A stretch of 64,000 nt of DNA, from positions 824,001 to 888,000 of the forward strand of contig JAKNDB010000067.1 in NCBI GenBank assembly GCA_024305405.1, in the 5' to 3' direction. Position 1 is the first letter of the stretch. Each line of letters begins with the position of its first letter. Both the position numbers and the translations under genes were made by a program. Source of the stretch: Dirofilaria immitis. Its lineage: Eukaryota; Nematoda; Chromadorea; Rhabditida; Onchocercidae. The notes under the pieces are model-generated. The model was not told the DNA's origin. It searched no databases and was given only the letters and a program-made list of their open reading frames with translations. Positions 13,805 through 28,262 of the stretch are shown one piece after another.

Positions 13805-15121
13805 AGAGGTTTTTTCGCGTTTTGGGATGCTGAATTCTTGATATTGAGGTGTATTTTCCATCCGTTCAGACATTCACGAACTTTAACGTTTCAAGTAATG
13901 TAACTGTGAGCAAATATGAAATCTGTATAAAATCGTCATTATACATAACGCAGCTAACAGCATGTTTTCTTGAGCAGTAAATTCTATTACGGGCTTTGAT
14001 TTATTTTTGTATGCATATGATCGTCATCACTTCTCCTGTTTTAAATGTCGTATTCAGAGTTCATTCGAAACTTTTTGGTATATTCTAGTTATTCTTTGTA
14101 ATTTTCGTGCGATAATGCGCGATGAAATTATTTGGATGAATTTAATAGTTTCTCAAAATTTCCTCAATCCTCTTTGTCCTATTTGTTTGAATAGAATGTG
14201 GAAATCATTCTGAAAAATAGTTTTAGTAAAATTTTTTGAATAGAAGGACGAATCATAAAAGTAAGGCGAATCATAAAAGCAGGTTTGAAATGAAAAAAAT
14301 GGGAGAGAATTATAATTTGCAATTAGGCCGATAATCTATATTTGTATTTGTATTTTCTGAATTTCTTGAAATAAATTATATGATTTATTCTGAGGCGACT
14401 GAGACGTCATTGAATACCGTTCTGCCAGCAGTTGAACGGGACTGATTAAGAAATGGATATGAATATATTTCATACAAAAGTAAGAAGGGAAACAATAGTC
14501 ATTTCAATTTATATAAATTTGTATCACGTATGTTAAATCGCTGATCAGGTGAGAGGTCAAATTAAGTCGGATAAATAGCAAACTTAATTCGTGTTAATTA
14601 AAGTTGCTAATTGTTTAATTGTTGGTGTACAATGACAATTTAGTTTTCAGAATTTTGACTAGGAATGTTGTAGGATTTTGTAAGAAATCGACCCCAAATA
14701 AAATTAATTCTCGTAGAAGTAATATATGATTTCTCTCATAACCAATTCCATTTTATTCAATCATTCATTAAAATCCAATACAGCATTCTCGACCCTAAAC
14801 CATTAACCCCAGACGTAGTGGTATCTCATTATTAGTTTATTCGTGGGATTATAGTTTTCACAATGGCCAATGGTATGATTAAGGAGGGAATATTTCGCAT
14901 TTGAATTGACTTTCTAGTTATGAAGGTAGTATGTTATGTAACTTAGGCTGGAATACCTCAGATATCATTTACGTGCAGCTTATCTGACGTGTTATGTAGA
15001 GCCTGAAGAATAATTGTTGATAGATTGAGCATCTCTTACACGTAATTCATCAAAGTTATTTAAACGAATGCATAGTAGTACTGAATAGTTGAAATTATTT
15101 TTAAGTAATTACTGGTACAGC
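13805..15121. other. Intergenic region between UBR4 and POLA1
   Basis: About 1.3 kb separates the likely end of UBR4 from the POLA1 start codon. The small open frames here (for example a 68-codon frame starting at 14007) have low-complexity, Phe/Ile/Asn-rich composition and match no family I know. It should hold the UBR4 3' UTR and the POLA1 promoter. Confidence 0.6.
15111..15121 (+). promoter_or_regulatory. Candidate spliced-leader acceptor upstream of POLA1
   Basis: A GGTACAG acceptor ends at 15120, one base before the POLA1 ATG at 15122. It has no upstream exon of the gene to serve. In nematodes such an AG so close to the start is typical of trans-splicing, so this is a candidate site only. 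Confidence 0.4.
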
Positions 15122-18100
15122 ATGTCGTCATCCTCCGATGATGAAGTAATTGTACGGAATCCGTATATTATGACTGGAAATGATGGACGACGTAGCAGTC
15201 GTAGATCATGTGTATCGCGTGAACAGGAATCAAAAATCGAGCGTTGGAAGAAATGAAGCGAGCACGTGATACCGGTAGCGTGCACCGAGTAGATGTATGT
15301 TTCTGTTTTTGAACTTCTGTTAAACTGTAATCTTCTCTAGTGTCTCTCACTTAAAGCGATGAAAAATACGGCTCGTTGTTTCTTCATGCATTCCTTATTT
15401 CAGGTAGCGAATTTGATAAAGCCTGTATATGAAGAAGTGGATGAGGAAGAATATATGAAAATTGTGCGAGAACGGCAGAGAGACGACTTTGTAGTTGATG
15501 ATGGTCCTTATTTGATTAAAGCTTTATTCAGTTTTTTTTATCTCGATGTTATAAAATCAGAAACCAAGAAAGATTCTAATGATTTGAAATTGTACTTGGT
15601 TATTTTCTTTGTGTAATGGTATTTATGAAGTTGAAGGAGATTTGAGGTTTTTTGAAAGAGATTTGAGGTTCTTTCGTGAAAACACAATTTAAGAAATTCG
15701 GGAATCTTTAAGGATTCTCTTTTTAGATGGTAGTGGTTATATTGATCATGGACTCGATTTCTTTGACGAAGAACAACGTAATGCAATAAGAAAAGCTAGA
15801 AAACCAAAGAAAGATAATAAGCTCGGTTAGATTTTTTACTCCTCAGAAAAATGCCGAATAGATAATTATGTAATTTCAAGGCAAATATTTCGCAGGCCAG
15901 ATTAAGTTCTTTTTTATTAAAATGTTTCGGATTTCCATAAAATTATAATGAGGAATCGAGTTTATTACTTATGAATTTTTGTTTCAGATAAAGTAAAAAG
16001 AAAGGCGATTGACAGTTTTTTCGCGCTTCAAATACAAAAAAATGAAAGAAGAGGTTGATTTGTTGCTCTTTCCTTACTTTCATTGCTGATTAAGTGAGAA
16101 GATAATTTTGATAGAAAAGAGAGAAAATTGGTGTTACTTAACGGAGCGTTAAACTACTGCATTACCACATTGTGATAGTTTTGTTACTTTATCAATATGT
16201 TAATGTGAATGTAAAAAAGTCTACCAATTTAATTGCATATGCAAGTATTTTCCTAACATTGCAGAATGCAGTAACTGTGATTAATGACCCAGATGTAGAA
16301 GCATTGCTTAGTGAATGTGATCTGTCGAATTCTTTAAAGGAAAATACGAGTAAAGGAGTGGATGGTTCGAATATGTTTTTAATCAGGTTTGTATCTGCGA
16401 GAATCAGAGATTAGCGTCAGAAATCATCTTGATCAATCATTTTCTGAACACTATCGATTTTGAGATCTCGAATTTTTCAGTCTTTTGAAGTTGGAAATAA
16501 TTGTTATTTTTTACTCAATTAATTCTGGTTGTCCTCAGACATCTGAAACTTAATGCTGAATCAAGAAAAAAATAGAATACGAATATAAAATGTATCAATT
16601 TATATATTAGTTTCAGCTGTTTATCAGTTCAGATAGAAGACTAATGATTTTGCAGAAACCAAAATCTCAAAGAGATAGAAATAGCGTCACACTCAGTGGA
16701 GTCAAAAGAAGACAATGAATATGTAGAGTATTTGAATATGAATGCACTGCGGTCCTCGTCGACAACAATTAATGCAAGAAATTCAATGAAGTTGGAATCT
16801 GTATCGCAAGAAAACGTTGAAAAGGTGTCCAAAAAATTAAAAAAATTAAGTTATGAACAGAATAAAAAATATTGGGAAGCAGTAAGTGTATTAATTTTCA
16901 AAAGAAAAAAAACAAGCAAATGGGAATTATAAAGACTTTGAGGCGCTACAGTAGTAGTTCTTCTGAACATTAGTAATTTCATAAGCCATCGGCAGTATTC
17001 TATCGATTGCATGCACTGATTTAATTTTTAATTGAATTGAAGGAAAGCAGTTAAATCTGAAATGAAAATTTTCTGCAATTTATTTGAAAATATCTAAAAA
17101 TATTAAATTTTTAGAAAAATAATAAAATTGAGATGGCAAGTCATTTCTTGGAAATGCAGAAATTTGGACATGATTCTACACATGCAGATAGTTCTGTAGA
17201 CCTTCATTCTAATATGAATAAATACGTCGATAAAGACATCGTGGAAGAAATGGTGCAACCAGAAACATCTTTCGTCTGGGCTAATAGGTATTATTATTTT
17301 TTTTAACTTTATTCGATTATATTTATGGGAGAAAAAGTTTAAAGTAATGATATATCAATTCTCCCATTCTCAAGTAATTTTGACTAAATTTATTCTGCCA
17401 TTTAGCGATTCTAAAGAGGAACAATTGGATGAATTTATGAAAGATAGTATTGCTACTACAGTTAGTTCTTTATGTGTGCAAATTCAAAAGGCGAATCAGT
17501 ACTACGTTTTTACTGGGTGGATGCATTTGAAGATCCTATAAGGATGCCAGGTTAGTCGAATCTCTTTTATTACCTTTAAATTATGGCGAAGTTTACTTAG
17601 GATTTTTTTTTGTAGAAACTGAAATGTATTACACAATATTAGAATGAATATATAATATAGTTGAATAGTCCTCAATAATTTATTCAATTCGGTTGTCAAA
17701 AATGTATGCATTTATTGAACTGATGATCTCTTAAGCAGATGATTTCGATCATATCATTTAGAATAGAATAATTAATCCGTAAATTAGAACGATTACCATT
17801 TTAAAACTTATTGATATTGTTTTATTTCTTTCTCTCTCCGTTTTGATCTTTCTATTTGTCAATCTCAATAATTCCTCGAAAACGTTTCAATTAGTGAAAT
17901 TCTCTTTAATGCTTATAGTACATTCTTGGAAGATTTCTATCCTTTTAGGAACGGTTTATCTTTTGGTCGGTTGATTAATGGAGGTATTTCCGAAAGCTGC
18001 TGCGTAATTGTCAAAAATATATGGCGACAAGTTTTTTTTACCTCGTGAAAAAGTTCGAGATAATTCATATTCCAAATATTTTTCATGATATCATGTTTGA

Positions 18101-21100
18101 TTACTTTGTTTTTAAATCAAATTTTAGTTATTTATTAATTGCCCAAGTTTTTCTTCCTTATTGCAAATTTCTTTCAGATGTTATGTTTTCAGCTTCTAGT
18201 AAACGAAAAGCAAACTGATAAAGTAGATTTAATGCAAGTCAATGAAGAAGTGCAGAAAATACTTAGGTCGATGGGCGTTAAAGTTGTCAAATGCAGAGTT
18301 AATTTTCAATTTGTAATTTACAATTCACAATGTTGACACAACCATTACATTTTTATACTTCTAGAATATCCAAGTAGATCTAGGAGCCGTCGCATTTGTC
18401 TTTATAATACTGAACTCATCGAAACTATTGAACATAAATATGAGCTGTATAAACAGAACTGTTTATTTCCACTTCCATGGATTATGTGGCTAGTTTACGA
18501 ATTTATAGAATTTTTTAGCCATGTGAGAAAAAATTTGCTTACAATGATGGAGTCGTACCGCGGAGTGCTGAAGTGCTTGAAGTGCATTATAGTGTAAGTT
18601 TACAAAATCTTAGACTTTTGATTTGGTGCATGATTTAAATTTCAAAAATATTGTCATGTGTAAAACTTCAGACACGCTCTTTTCATTTTTAAAACTACTG
18701 TTGTTGGTGCATCTACAAAGAAATGAAAACTTAAAATTCGTAGAATAATGAGATATTAGCTTCACCTAGCGTAAAATGGAAAAATATGGTTTTATAGTTT
18801 AATGATCCTCGGTTGGCAGTGGATCTTAGTGGTGAAACATTCAGTCATGTTTTTAACACAACTGCTAACGCTATGGAAAGATTGTTGATTGAAACAAATA
18901 TGAAAGGACCTTCATGGATAGAAATTTCTGGCTTCAGTACGTTAAAGTCTTCGTAATAAATTCGTTGTTATTGTCTTTTTGGATTTCATAAACTTTCTAT
19001 TCGGTTTTTTTTCGAAGAAAACAATTCATTGCCAAATTCAGCAACTTAAATTATCAACTTTGCAAGAAATTTTATAAGTTATTAAATAAAATAGAATTTT
19101 TCAGACGTCTCTTCTGTTCAAGTAACTTATGTTAAGCATGAATTCACGGTTGACATGGAACGAATGAAATCAATTTCCATAATTGATTGCTCAGATTCAC
19201 CACCGGATCTGAATTTGTTAACTATGAATATAATCACAACCGTTAATCATAAGAAGGAAAACGAGGTTAGAATTATAAAAAGTTTTTTCCTGAAGTTTCT
19301 TTTCTTTCGAAAAGTTTATAGAAATTTCATTTTTCTCTTAACTATCACTTTTCAGATTGTTTCGATCTCTTGCATATTTGACCGAAGATGCACAACTACA
19401 AATCCTACTTTAAACCGAAATTTTTTGGAACGTTTCTGCAGTATATCTTTTAACGTTTCTTACTATCAGTGAGAATTACATCGCAAGAAGATTTCCTCAT
19501 ATTTTTAATTCATCGCTTTATATTACTTTAGAAATTAAATAAATGCAGAAGAAATCATTATTTTTTCTTACCAACAACTTTGATCAAAGTACTTGTTTAG
19601 AAAAACTGTTTTTATTTTTCAGTTCTTGCAAAACCAACTCTTTCTGCTTATCCATTCGATCTTAAAACAAGTCTGAAACAAGTCAAGCTGGATACTATTG
19701 TTTACGAGACAGCAAATGAGCATCATTTGCTAAATTATTTCTTGTCTAAATTGCAAAGTTTGGATCCCGATGCATATGCAGTAAGTTATTTTTAAATAGT
19801 GTGTTCGTGTGTCTTTACGTTAAATTCGAACGTCAATATAATGACAAATTAAGAAGTTTCATTAAATATTAGTAATATGAAGAATTTGTTGATTTGTTGA
19901 TTGAAATAATGAGATTTGACACGATTTAGGGGCACGATTTAGCGGCTCAATTTGCTTTATTGTCTTCACGTCTAGAAAAGCTTGGTATTGCTCATTGGTC
20001 ACGTTTGGGCCGTTTGAAGCGATCGTTTACAATTAAACAAGCAACTCATATGAAAACTTCGCAATGGGAATTGACAGCTGGACGTTTAGTTCTAGATAGT
20101 AGGTGTGTTTTCTGTAGTGTTTGAGTGGAAAGCACGAGCGTAATCACTGTAATATTCTCTATTATTGCTGTAATGGCTAAATAATTATGCAGCTAGAATT
20201 GAAAACTGATAGACATTAATTTTTTGCACTAAATTATTGTAGAGTCTTAAAAATTGTATTGAACTCTTGATTACATATCTTTATATGAATTTTATATTTT
20301 CAGATTATCAGCTATGGAGCTGATAAAAATGCGAAGCTATGACCTCTCGGATCTATCACTTGATTTACTTGGAATAAACCATCATTTTACAGTGAATCAA
20401 GACATTTCTGCTCATTTTGTGTAGTTCTTTTAATTGCTTCGAATTTAAATTTTAATTTTGCATTGTCAATTTAATATAAACGAAAGCGCCTTCGTTTGAA
20501 CAACATTAATTTTCCGGAGTAAACGTTGTTCAAACGTAGTATTTTAGCAATTAGCAGCATAGTTAATTAATCTATAAATACATTAGTTTCATCGTTGATG
20601 ATGCAAACTTTATTCATTATGGTTTTTATATTGTTTCCAACATGCAATTAAATTTTTATTTTATATTTTGGTAGTTCTGAATGGTAGAACACTTCTGATA
20701 ATAGTAATTTATCGCAAATGTTGACAAATCGATTTTAAGCAATTCAACCCAGCTGATCAGATTTATCAATAATACTTGGATGGACGCCTGGTTATCTCTA
20801 GCTGTAATTGTTGAGCTGAATGCTTTACCGCTATTTGTTCAAATTACGAAAATTGTGGGTGGCGTATTGGTGAGAATTTTGTTTTGTAGAAAATAATTTT
20901 TAATGTTGAATATTCGAGACTTGCATTTTTTATTTTTTATTAGAAATTCAATTCGACTAACAATAATTGATTTTGACATCACTCTCTCGTTTTAGTCGAG
21001 AACAATGATGGGTGGGCGGGCGGAACAGAAACGAATACTTATTACTGCATGCATTCAGTAAAGCTGGTTATGTGGCACCAAATAAATATCAATTAGATTC

Positions 21101-24100
21101 CAAGAAAAAGAAACAGTCTGGAACAGTGAATGCGCAAAATATAAACAATCATTCGGAAGATTGCATTAAAATGCTGCACAGTCATAAAGGACAATACGTA
21201 GGTGGTTTGGTGTTGGAACCAAAAGTAGGTTAGTTTTTACATTGGGAGATTTGATTCATAGTTCTCAGAAAAATTGAATTTTTAAATTTCTGTAGTCTGT
21301 TCTCAAGCGAATTTGTAATTTATTAAATCGATCTCTTTTTTCAGGCTTATATGACACATTCGTATTACTATTGGATTTCAATAGTTTATATCCAAGCATC
21401 ATTCAGGAATATAACATTTGTTTTACTACCGTGGATTTGTCCAAAAAGTCAGATTTTACTGAAGTTTATTCTAGAATTTTAAATATTTTTGCTCTATTTA
21501 TTTGATTTTGTGCAGGACAGTCTTTCATGATCTAGATTTTTCTGGATGAGGACATACTGATGTTTGCACTTTCAAAAATTATAGGACGAAAATGAAATCC
21601 CAGAATTGCCAAAAGATACAAACGAAGGCATACTGCCTTGTGAAATTCGATCTTTGGTGGAAAGGAGACGTGATGTGAAAAAATGATGAAATTCGAAAAG
21701 CTTACACAGCAACAAAGACAACAAGTAAGAAGCTTAAACCTTATTGTACAATAGTTTCTTCGACAGAGAGCAATGAGGTAATGAAAATGTAGCGACATAT
21801 TAATTATTGAATTTTGTAGGTTTTTGTTTTTCTTTTCTGATGCAGTCAAACGTGATCCGTACAATTCAAGTATCAAATGGCTTCAATGTATTCAATGCTA
21901 TATGCAGTCTTCTTTCTCACTTATTAATCTCTTCATTTCTCCGTTTCAATCTGTTTTTATATGGCGAAAAAACTGCCAATGAAGGATTCTATGGACTTTA
22001 TGTAGATATTTTAGTACGATATTCGTCAAATGGCATTAAAGCTAACAGCGAATAGCATGTACGGATGTCTCGGTTTCCAACAATCACGTTTTTATGCAAA
22101 ACCACTAGCTGCACTAATAACGGCTCAGGGACGAGAAGTACGTAATTTACCGTTCAATGATTATGGCAGTTTTTTATACGTAATGTATACTGTTTCTGTA
22201 GGCTTTGAGATATAATATTTTCCCCTTCGATAAGTTTATTTAGAAATAATTTTATAATTGTTCTGCAGATTCTTATGCACACAAAGGATTTGGTAGAAAA
22301 AAGTGGTTATTCTGTTATTTATGGAGATACTGATTCGGTAATGATCAATACTGGATTCTCGAAACTGTCAGAACTACAGCAAGTGAAAAAATTAGGGAAT
22401 GACGTAAGTAATTACTATTGATTTCAATTTTTGGTTTTAAAACTTTGAGGTTTTATGATTTCGTTTTCTCTGATTTCATACGTCAATTTCGATAGTAGGA
22501 TTTTATTCAAACTCAGTATTTGAAAAAAATTTTGGCTCAAACCCTCTATTGTCGACATAAAGATGATGTAGAAAGACCTTGAATTTCTTGGATTTTGGCT
22601 TTTTAATCTTTCTTTTCTCTTGCCGTGTTATCACTATCATTTATGATTATCCTTTTATTAATCTTTACGATATTCTTTTCAGATCAAAAAAATAATAAAT
22701 CAGTCTTACAAAAAAATGGAAATTGATATTGACAGTATATTTATGAAGTTGTTGTTACTGAAAAAGAAAAAGTATGCTGGTTTAGCAGTCGATTTGAATG
22801 ATGAAAGAATAACAAAACGCGAAATTAAGGGTTTGGATATTGTTCGGCGCGATTATTCATTTATTGCAAAGCAGGTTGGAAAGTAAGTTCATTCTTTTAA
22901 AATTTCATTCAAGCAATTTATGAAGTTTAAAGGATTCTTACGTCTAAAGTTTTCTAAGTTTTGGATCTTATTCTTATTTTTATAGCGAAATATTGGATAT
23001 AATCCTATCAGTGCAATCACAAAGTTGTGATGAAATTACTGAGCAAATTTACAACCATCTGCGAAAACTAAAGGAAAAGATAGACCAAGAACTATTGGAA
23101 ATCTCATTGTTCCAGATCTTTAAGGTTTGTCAATTTCAAATTTAAAAGAATGAATTTCAATCTCCATATAATTTTTTTAGCAGTTAACCCGGAATCCCGA
23201 CCAATATACAAATATCAATGTTCAGCCTCATGCAGCTGTTGCCCAGCGATTGAATGCAACCGGTAACTTCAAATTTCATCGCGGTGATACAGTTGGCTAT
23301 ATAATCTGTGAGGTATTCGTTCAGTTATTTGGATCTTTCATTGAAACATATGTTCATGTGTTGAATAATTGTCTCACATTCCAGTGTAATACTTTTGCTT
23401 TTCACCGAAAGCATTTTGTCTACTTACTCATTAGTCGAGCGATGTAACCTCCTCGCTTTAGCTTATTAGAATAATGCTTTTTGGTTTATCTACTTGGATG
23501 AAGTAGCTTGACTTCATTTAGACTTTTTTTGTCACTGTAAAATGTAACCAAATTTTCTTCTTCGAAATTATGTGCTGTGATATATTTGTTTTCTGTTTTT
23601 GTAGAATAAGAGGACAGTTTGTGCAATTCCTTTTTCACTATATTATGACACAATAAAATTATTTTGCAATTTTAAATTGTAGGATGGTAGTGGAAAATCT
23701 GCCACTCAGCGTGCTTATCATTTAACGGAAGTTCAGGACAATAAGGATCTCAAGATTGGTAATAAAAAGTTCTCATTTTGATTTTTCTTACTGTTTATTT
23801 GTTAATAATTCCTTCTGATTTATTAAATTCAACTGTTTTTGAAAACATGTTAGGGAAATATGGATATCTTTTATTTCTAATGAAGAAATGCTTTCCAGAC
23901 TTTCATTATTATATGACGCAGCAGATTCTTCCAGTTGTAAGTAGACTGTGTGTTCCAATTGAAGGATGTAGTGAATCTTGGGTAGCACAAGCATTAGGTT
24001 TGTTTGTTAAAAATGTGAAAATTTTATAAGTCTTTTCAAAGCAAATTGTAATGAAACGCTATTCAACTATGAACTACTTCCAAATTCATATCTATCAGAT

Positions 24101-25684
24101 TTCTTTATTTTATTTGCAAAATAGCCTTTTTAATTCAAATATCTATTGGCACTAGAGATAGTTTTCCGACTAGCTTAGTAGAACTTTTATGATATCGAAC
24201 CCAATAGCAGTACATTAGCCGTTATATTTTTTGATATGTTTTTATCGCAGGATTGGAAAGTTTGGCATATCGGAAGCACGCTGTATATAACGAAAATGTG
24301 AATAGGGAAGAGCAGTCTTTGTGTTTCCCACATTACAATCTTGATTGTTGTGCATCATTCGAGTTCGTTTGTCCAAACGATGGTTGTGGACATAAGTTTG
24401 TTGTTCGTGAATGCTTAGTACATGATGTGCGTCTTTATTGTTATAATGATAATATGTTGAAGACGTATGTCTTATTAACTTCTTTAGAGAATCCAGGATC
24501 TTATTTTATTTATATTGAAAAAAATTGGACCGATGATATTGATGGCATATTTTGAATATTCCATTACTTACTATACTAATACTCATACTACAATATTTAT
24601 GATGATTTTACAGGATAATGATGGACAAAGGCCATGGCTAAATGAGTGCTCCGTTTGTCATACTTCTTTATTATGTTTTGGTGCATATCTATGTAATCAG
24701 TTACAACTAACTCTCGACAAAGTGATTTCTGACTACTACAAGGCAGGTTTGATTCATCGAATGATAAAACTTTTATATCAGATGTTTTCAACTTCAAATC
24801 TATGAAATTTCTGGAAATAATGACTTTAGCAATTGTTATTTCAGAGTTCATATATATGTGATGATATTGGTTGCGCATATCGTTCGCGCACATTAGTTTT
24901 GGGATGGACAAAAGATGGTGTTTCATGTCCGAAATGCAAAAGCGGATTTATGAAAAAGAAGTAAGAATTAATGGATGGAAATTAACAAAATTGGAGCATT
25001 ACACCATTTATTTTCTTCCCCATAATAATCCTCCTGCATGTTAACAGAGTTTTTGACTTTATTTGGAGGCTTGTAGAAATTTGAATTCGGATATTTCTAT
25101 AATCCAATCCTTTAATTTTAGTATTCATCAAAAGAGCTCTACGAACAGTTAGTTTTCTATCAAAAATTATTCGATATGACGAAGGCAATAGATAATTCCA
25201 CCGAAGAACAGAGAAGTTTGTCTTGTCTCGACTTATCTCTTGCATTTCTATACTTTGAAATTCTATTTTATAGAATTTCAATATATTTTAGGTCTGATAA
25301 TAAGAAAAATAAAAAATTTACCCTAAATCGTATGCCATAGTACTTAACATTTTGATACATAATGCGAAGCGTGAAACGGTGTAGACAGTCTACCACATAA
25401 GATCATTTAGACTTTTGAATGGGGAACAAAAATTCCATTAAGAAATTAAATAGGTAATTATTACAAAATCTTTAGTTCCCATTTTGGAAATAAACCGTAC
25501 TTTTAGCTAACAGGAAAAGTACATCCTGAATTTCTGTTCCAGGAAACTACGATGTAGAAGTGATTGGAACGAGGCTACTGTTCTGCTTGCTGGATTGCTT
25601 TCATTATGTGACCAATACATTGCTGACAATCAATACAGTCGTGTATCACTTTCCTACTTGTTTTCGGTTATGAGGCCGCTATAA
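15122..25684 (+). CDS. POLA1: DNA polymerase alpha catalytic subunit (family B)
   Basis: Catalytic subunit of nuclear polymerase alpha-primase, which extends RNA primers at origins and lagging strands. It starts MSSSSDDEV. The conserved N-terminal region follows, with YEEVDEEEY and a [14 protein letters not shown] box at about 15420-15820. Then come the inactive exonuclease-like domain ([22 protein letters not shown]) and the polymerase domain: motif [10 protein letters not shown] at 21374-21400, motif [10 protein letters not shown] at 22039-22065 and motif C YGDTDS at 22320-22337, all with intact catalytic Asp residues. The C-terminal zinc modules (CPNDGCGH to CSVCH; CDDIGC to CPKC) lie at 24360-24945. 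The gene ends [10 protein letters not shown] at 25684. The frame is broken at 15232-15236 (A5), 17507-17511 (T5), near 21020-21026 (GGGC repeat / extra base) and 21678-21683 (A6). About 25 exons are seen. The downstream EIF6 gene is convergent. Confidence 0.96.
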
Positions 25685-26301
25685 ATCGTGCAACATATAT
25701 CTGTTTTTTAAACGTCTTTGCATTACCAACTGATGGATATTTACAATAGAATTGAACTTCCTAAAATTTAAATTTCTATTAAGAAAATTTGTATTACATA
25801 GCTTTGTATTTCTCTTTCTTAAAGGATTATATAAGTTGCAGGGATTTCAATTTTTTGGATCTCGTCGTTATTTATCTTAATCTTGAGAGCTAAATGAAAT
25901 TTTTCTATGTTACTGAAAAGCAGATTTAGACATAACATTCTAGTTTTCTACCGCCGATTAAAAAGCAGAAGTGGAATTTGGAAAAGTTTTTGCTTCTTCA
26001 AGGGCTTATGTACTTGCCTTCTTAGATTCGCCTAAACATCCATATTAATCTGCAAAATTTATAACTCAACTTTTTATTAACAACTTTAATTATTGGAAAT
26101 CACTGAAATTTAAGATAAATAGAACAACGCTAGTTACGAAAAAAACATAAGGAAAAATACACAATCATACAGACGAATCAACAAGATATCCTTATTATAC
26201 GTCGATGAAAAGCATTTGAAAAATTGTGAAAATCTTTGTAATTCTGGGAGATATCTCTTCCAAAAAACCACGTCTCTATTTCCAGTAGAAGTATGCTTTT
26301 A
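25685..26301. other. Convergent 3' region of POLA1 and EIF6
   Basis: This 0.6-kb gap lies between two convergent stop codons. It should contain both 3' UTRs and poly(A) sites. No coding frame or repeat is recognised in it. Confidence 0.6.
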
Positions 26302-28253
26302 TTACATAGTACTATCAATTAAAGCATCTCGCATGTCACCGGTTATGGCCGATGTCTCGCGATCACCAAGTTTAAATAAGGATTCGATGACTGACAATTC
26401 TGTACTTGTTGTATCGAGACCGGCGAAAGCGATCCAGTCGTTAACACATAAGCCGGCGGCAACCAAATCCGAACCTCTATATAGAGAAATTATAATACAG
26501 CTGTCTGACAGTTAAACTTATTATTCACTGGAATAAGGTGATGAAAGTGCGCTAGCGACATGTAGTATGTTCTTTAGGAAGGCTGAATAATTTGTGTCTG
26601 GATCTCTGATTTTGTGCTAAAGGAAACTATATAAAAATAATTTCTCTATATGCTACAGGAGTAATTAATTTATACAAAGAATACGCGATGTTTTTCCTAC
26701 TGCATTCACAGGTAAGGCGGCGTATCAGATTAGTTTTTTCGTAATAAATCGGAATCAATTTCAATAAGGGATTGGACATGCCGAGATTTAAGATTTCCTT
26801 AAATGAGGAATCAGCACAACTTGTGATTCTGTATTGTGACACTGTCACTAATATGTTTTTTATCCAAAAAAATTGTTTATGTGAAAATTATAGTAAAAAG
26901 ATGATAAAAATTAAAACTAAGCGATTTGGGAATATCAATGACGATCAATAATTTTTAGAAAGAAACAAGTGAAGCAGATCGCCTCAAATGGTGAAGTCTC
27001 CTCAATAACAAAAACACTTACCTATTAACTGTGCCTGCAACAACGGGGACTTGAACTAAGGCAGCCAACTCTCGTTGTGTTTGCACAGAAGTTTTTGCTT
27101 CAACAAGAGCTCCCTGGGAGCTAAGAACAGCATATGAACCAACCTGGGAATGACATACAAAGTAGAAATTATGCAGACGTAAACAAAAGTCAGCAAGAGA
27201 AGTTAGAATAATGCAATTAAAAACCTGTTATACACACTGACAAATACTTACTAAAGCATGGTTGCCCAAACTCATTCTAAAAACTTCCACTTGCAGAACT
27301 TCTTCGAGCGCCTGAAATCGTAAAAAGAATTTAAGAATTTCGAAGTGGTTAATGAAAAATGTAGCATTAAGAAACACCAGATCTGAAAAGCAACGTTGCA
27401 GCACCAAAAATAAAAAAAGAAATCGGTTAAAAACAAATGCAAAAATGATGTCAAGGCATTTAAACACAAATTAAAAATACCTTTTCCGTTTCTTTGCTGA
27501 TTTCAGGATGCACCAACGCAACGTAGTCATTACATGCAATAACATTTCCCAGCGCAGACAGCTTTTCATCTACTCTTCTTACATTCACAGTATCCGGCAA
27601 ACTATAAATAGTGATATTTTATAAAGCTTTATAAATTCTTCGGCAAAGCCAACCTATTCCTGAGATGTTGTAATTCTTGATCAGTAGTATCATTTGGCAC
27701 CAACAAGCCTTTTCGATTACCAGCTGTTATCCGTCCAACGATTCGCGTTCCAGCAATGGAGCAATGAATCACCGGAATTACGTCAGCCAACTCACCTTCC
27801 ACCACACTGAAAGCATTCTATCCTTGAAGCTTGCAATATGCCACTAAATAGCAAGCTTATTCTGATAAATGACTATAAAGATATGCAGGGTTTACTTTAT
27901 AATATGAGCAATCAGAAAGGTTTTAGTGAAAAATTTTCTTTCTGATGCTTTTATATCGCAGTCAGTCACACCTGTAATAGACTGTTTTAAATTTTACGTT
28001 ATAAGTATTACTTGTTCCAATATATACATGAATTCTCTGAAGATGGCGCCCACCAACAATATTTCCGCCCACAATGAACAAAAAGTTAAAAGACAGCAAG
28101 ATAAGGAATATAAGTGTTGATTAATAAAATACAAACAATTGTTTAACCTGTAAAAGTTCTCAGATGCAGCGATCCCAACCAAACAATAACTGTTGGTTAG
28201 CTTGCAAAAACACCAACTTCATTACTCGCTTCAAACTGACAACGAATAGCCAT
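26302..28253 (-). CDS. EIF6: Eukaryotic translation initiation factor 6
   Basis: eIF6 binds the 60S subunit in nucleolus and cytoplasm, prevents premature joining to 40S and is needed for 60S maturation. Six exons read leftward: 28253-28148, 27806-27654, 27601-27481, 27311-27252, 27143-27022 and 26476-26302. The protein starts [17 protein letters not shown] and runs through the pentein-fold repeats, with [58 protein letters not shown] and [20 protein letters not shown]. It ends [12 protein letters not shown]. The frame breaks in exon 1, where minus-strand AA at 28202-28203 would need AAA to read FAKLTN. With that one base the protein is 245 aa, the length I know for human eIF6. Head-to-head with DPH6. 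Confidence 0.97.
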
Positions 28254-28262
28254 AATCCTGCC
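28254..28262 (-). promoter_or_regulatory. Candidate spliced-leader acceptor upstream of EIF6
   Basis: On the minus strand a TTATTGGCAG acceptor ends five bases before the EIF6 ATG (CTG at 28258-28260 on the plus strand). Nothing upstream looks like a 5' exon, so trans-splicing is the simplest reading. An untranslated cis exon cannot be excluded. Confidence 0.45.

Noticed and set aside
26216..26515. Plus-strand 99-codon frame
   Set aside because: It is the antisense shadow of the last EIF6 exon, whose minus-strand frame is clearly the family protein.
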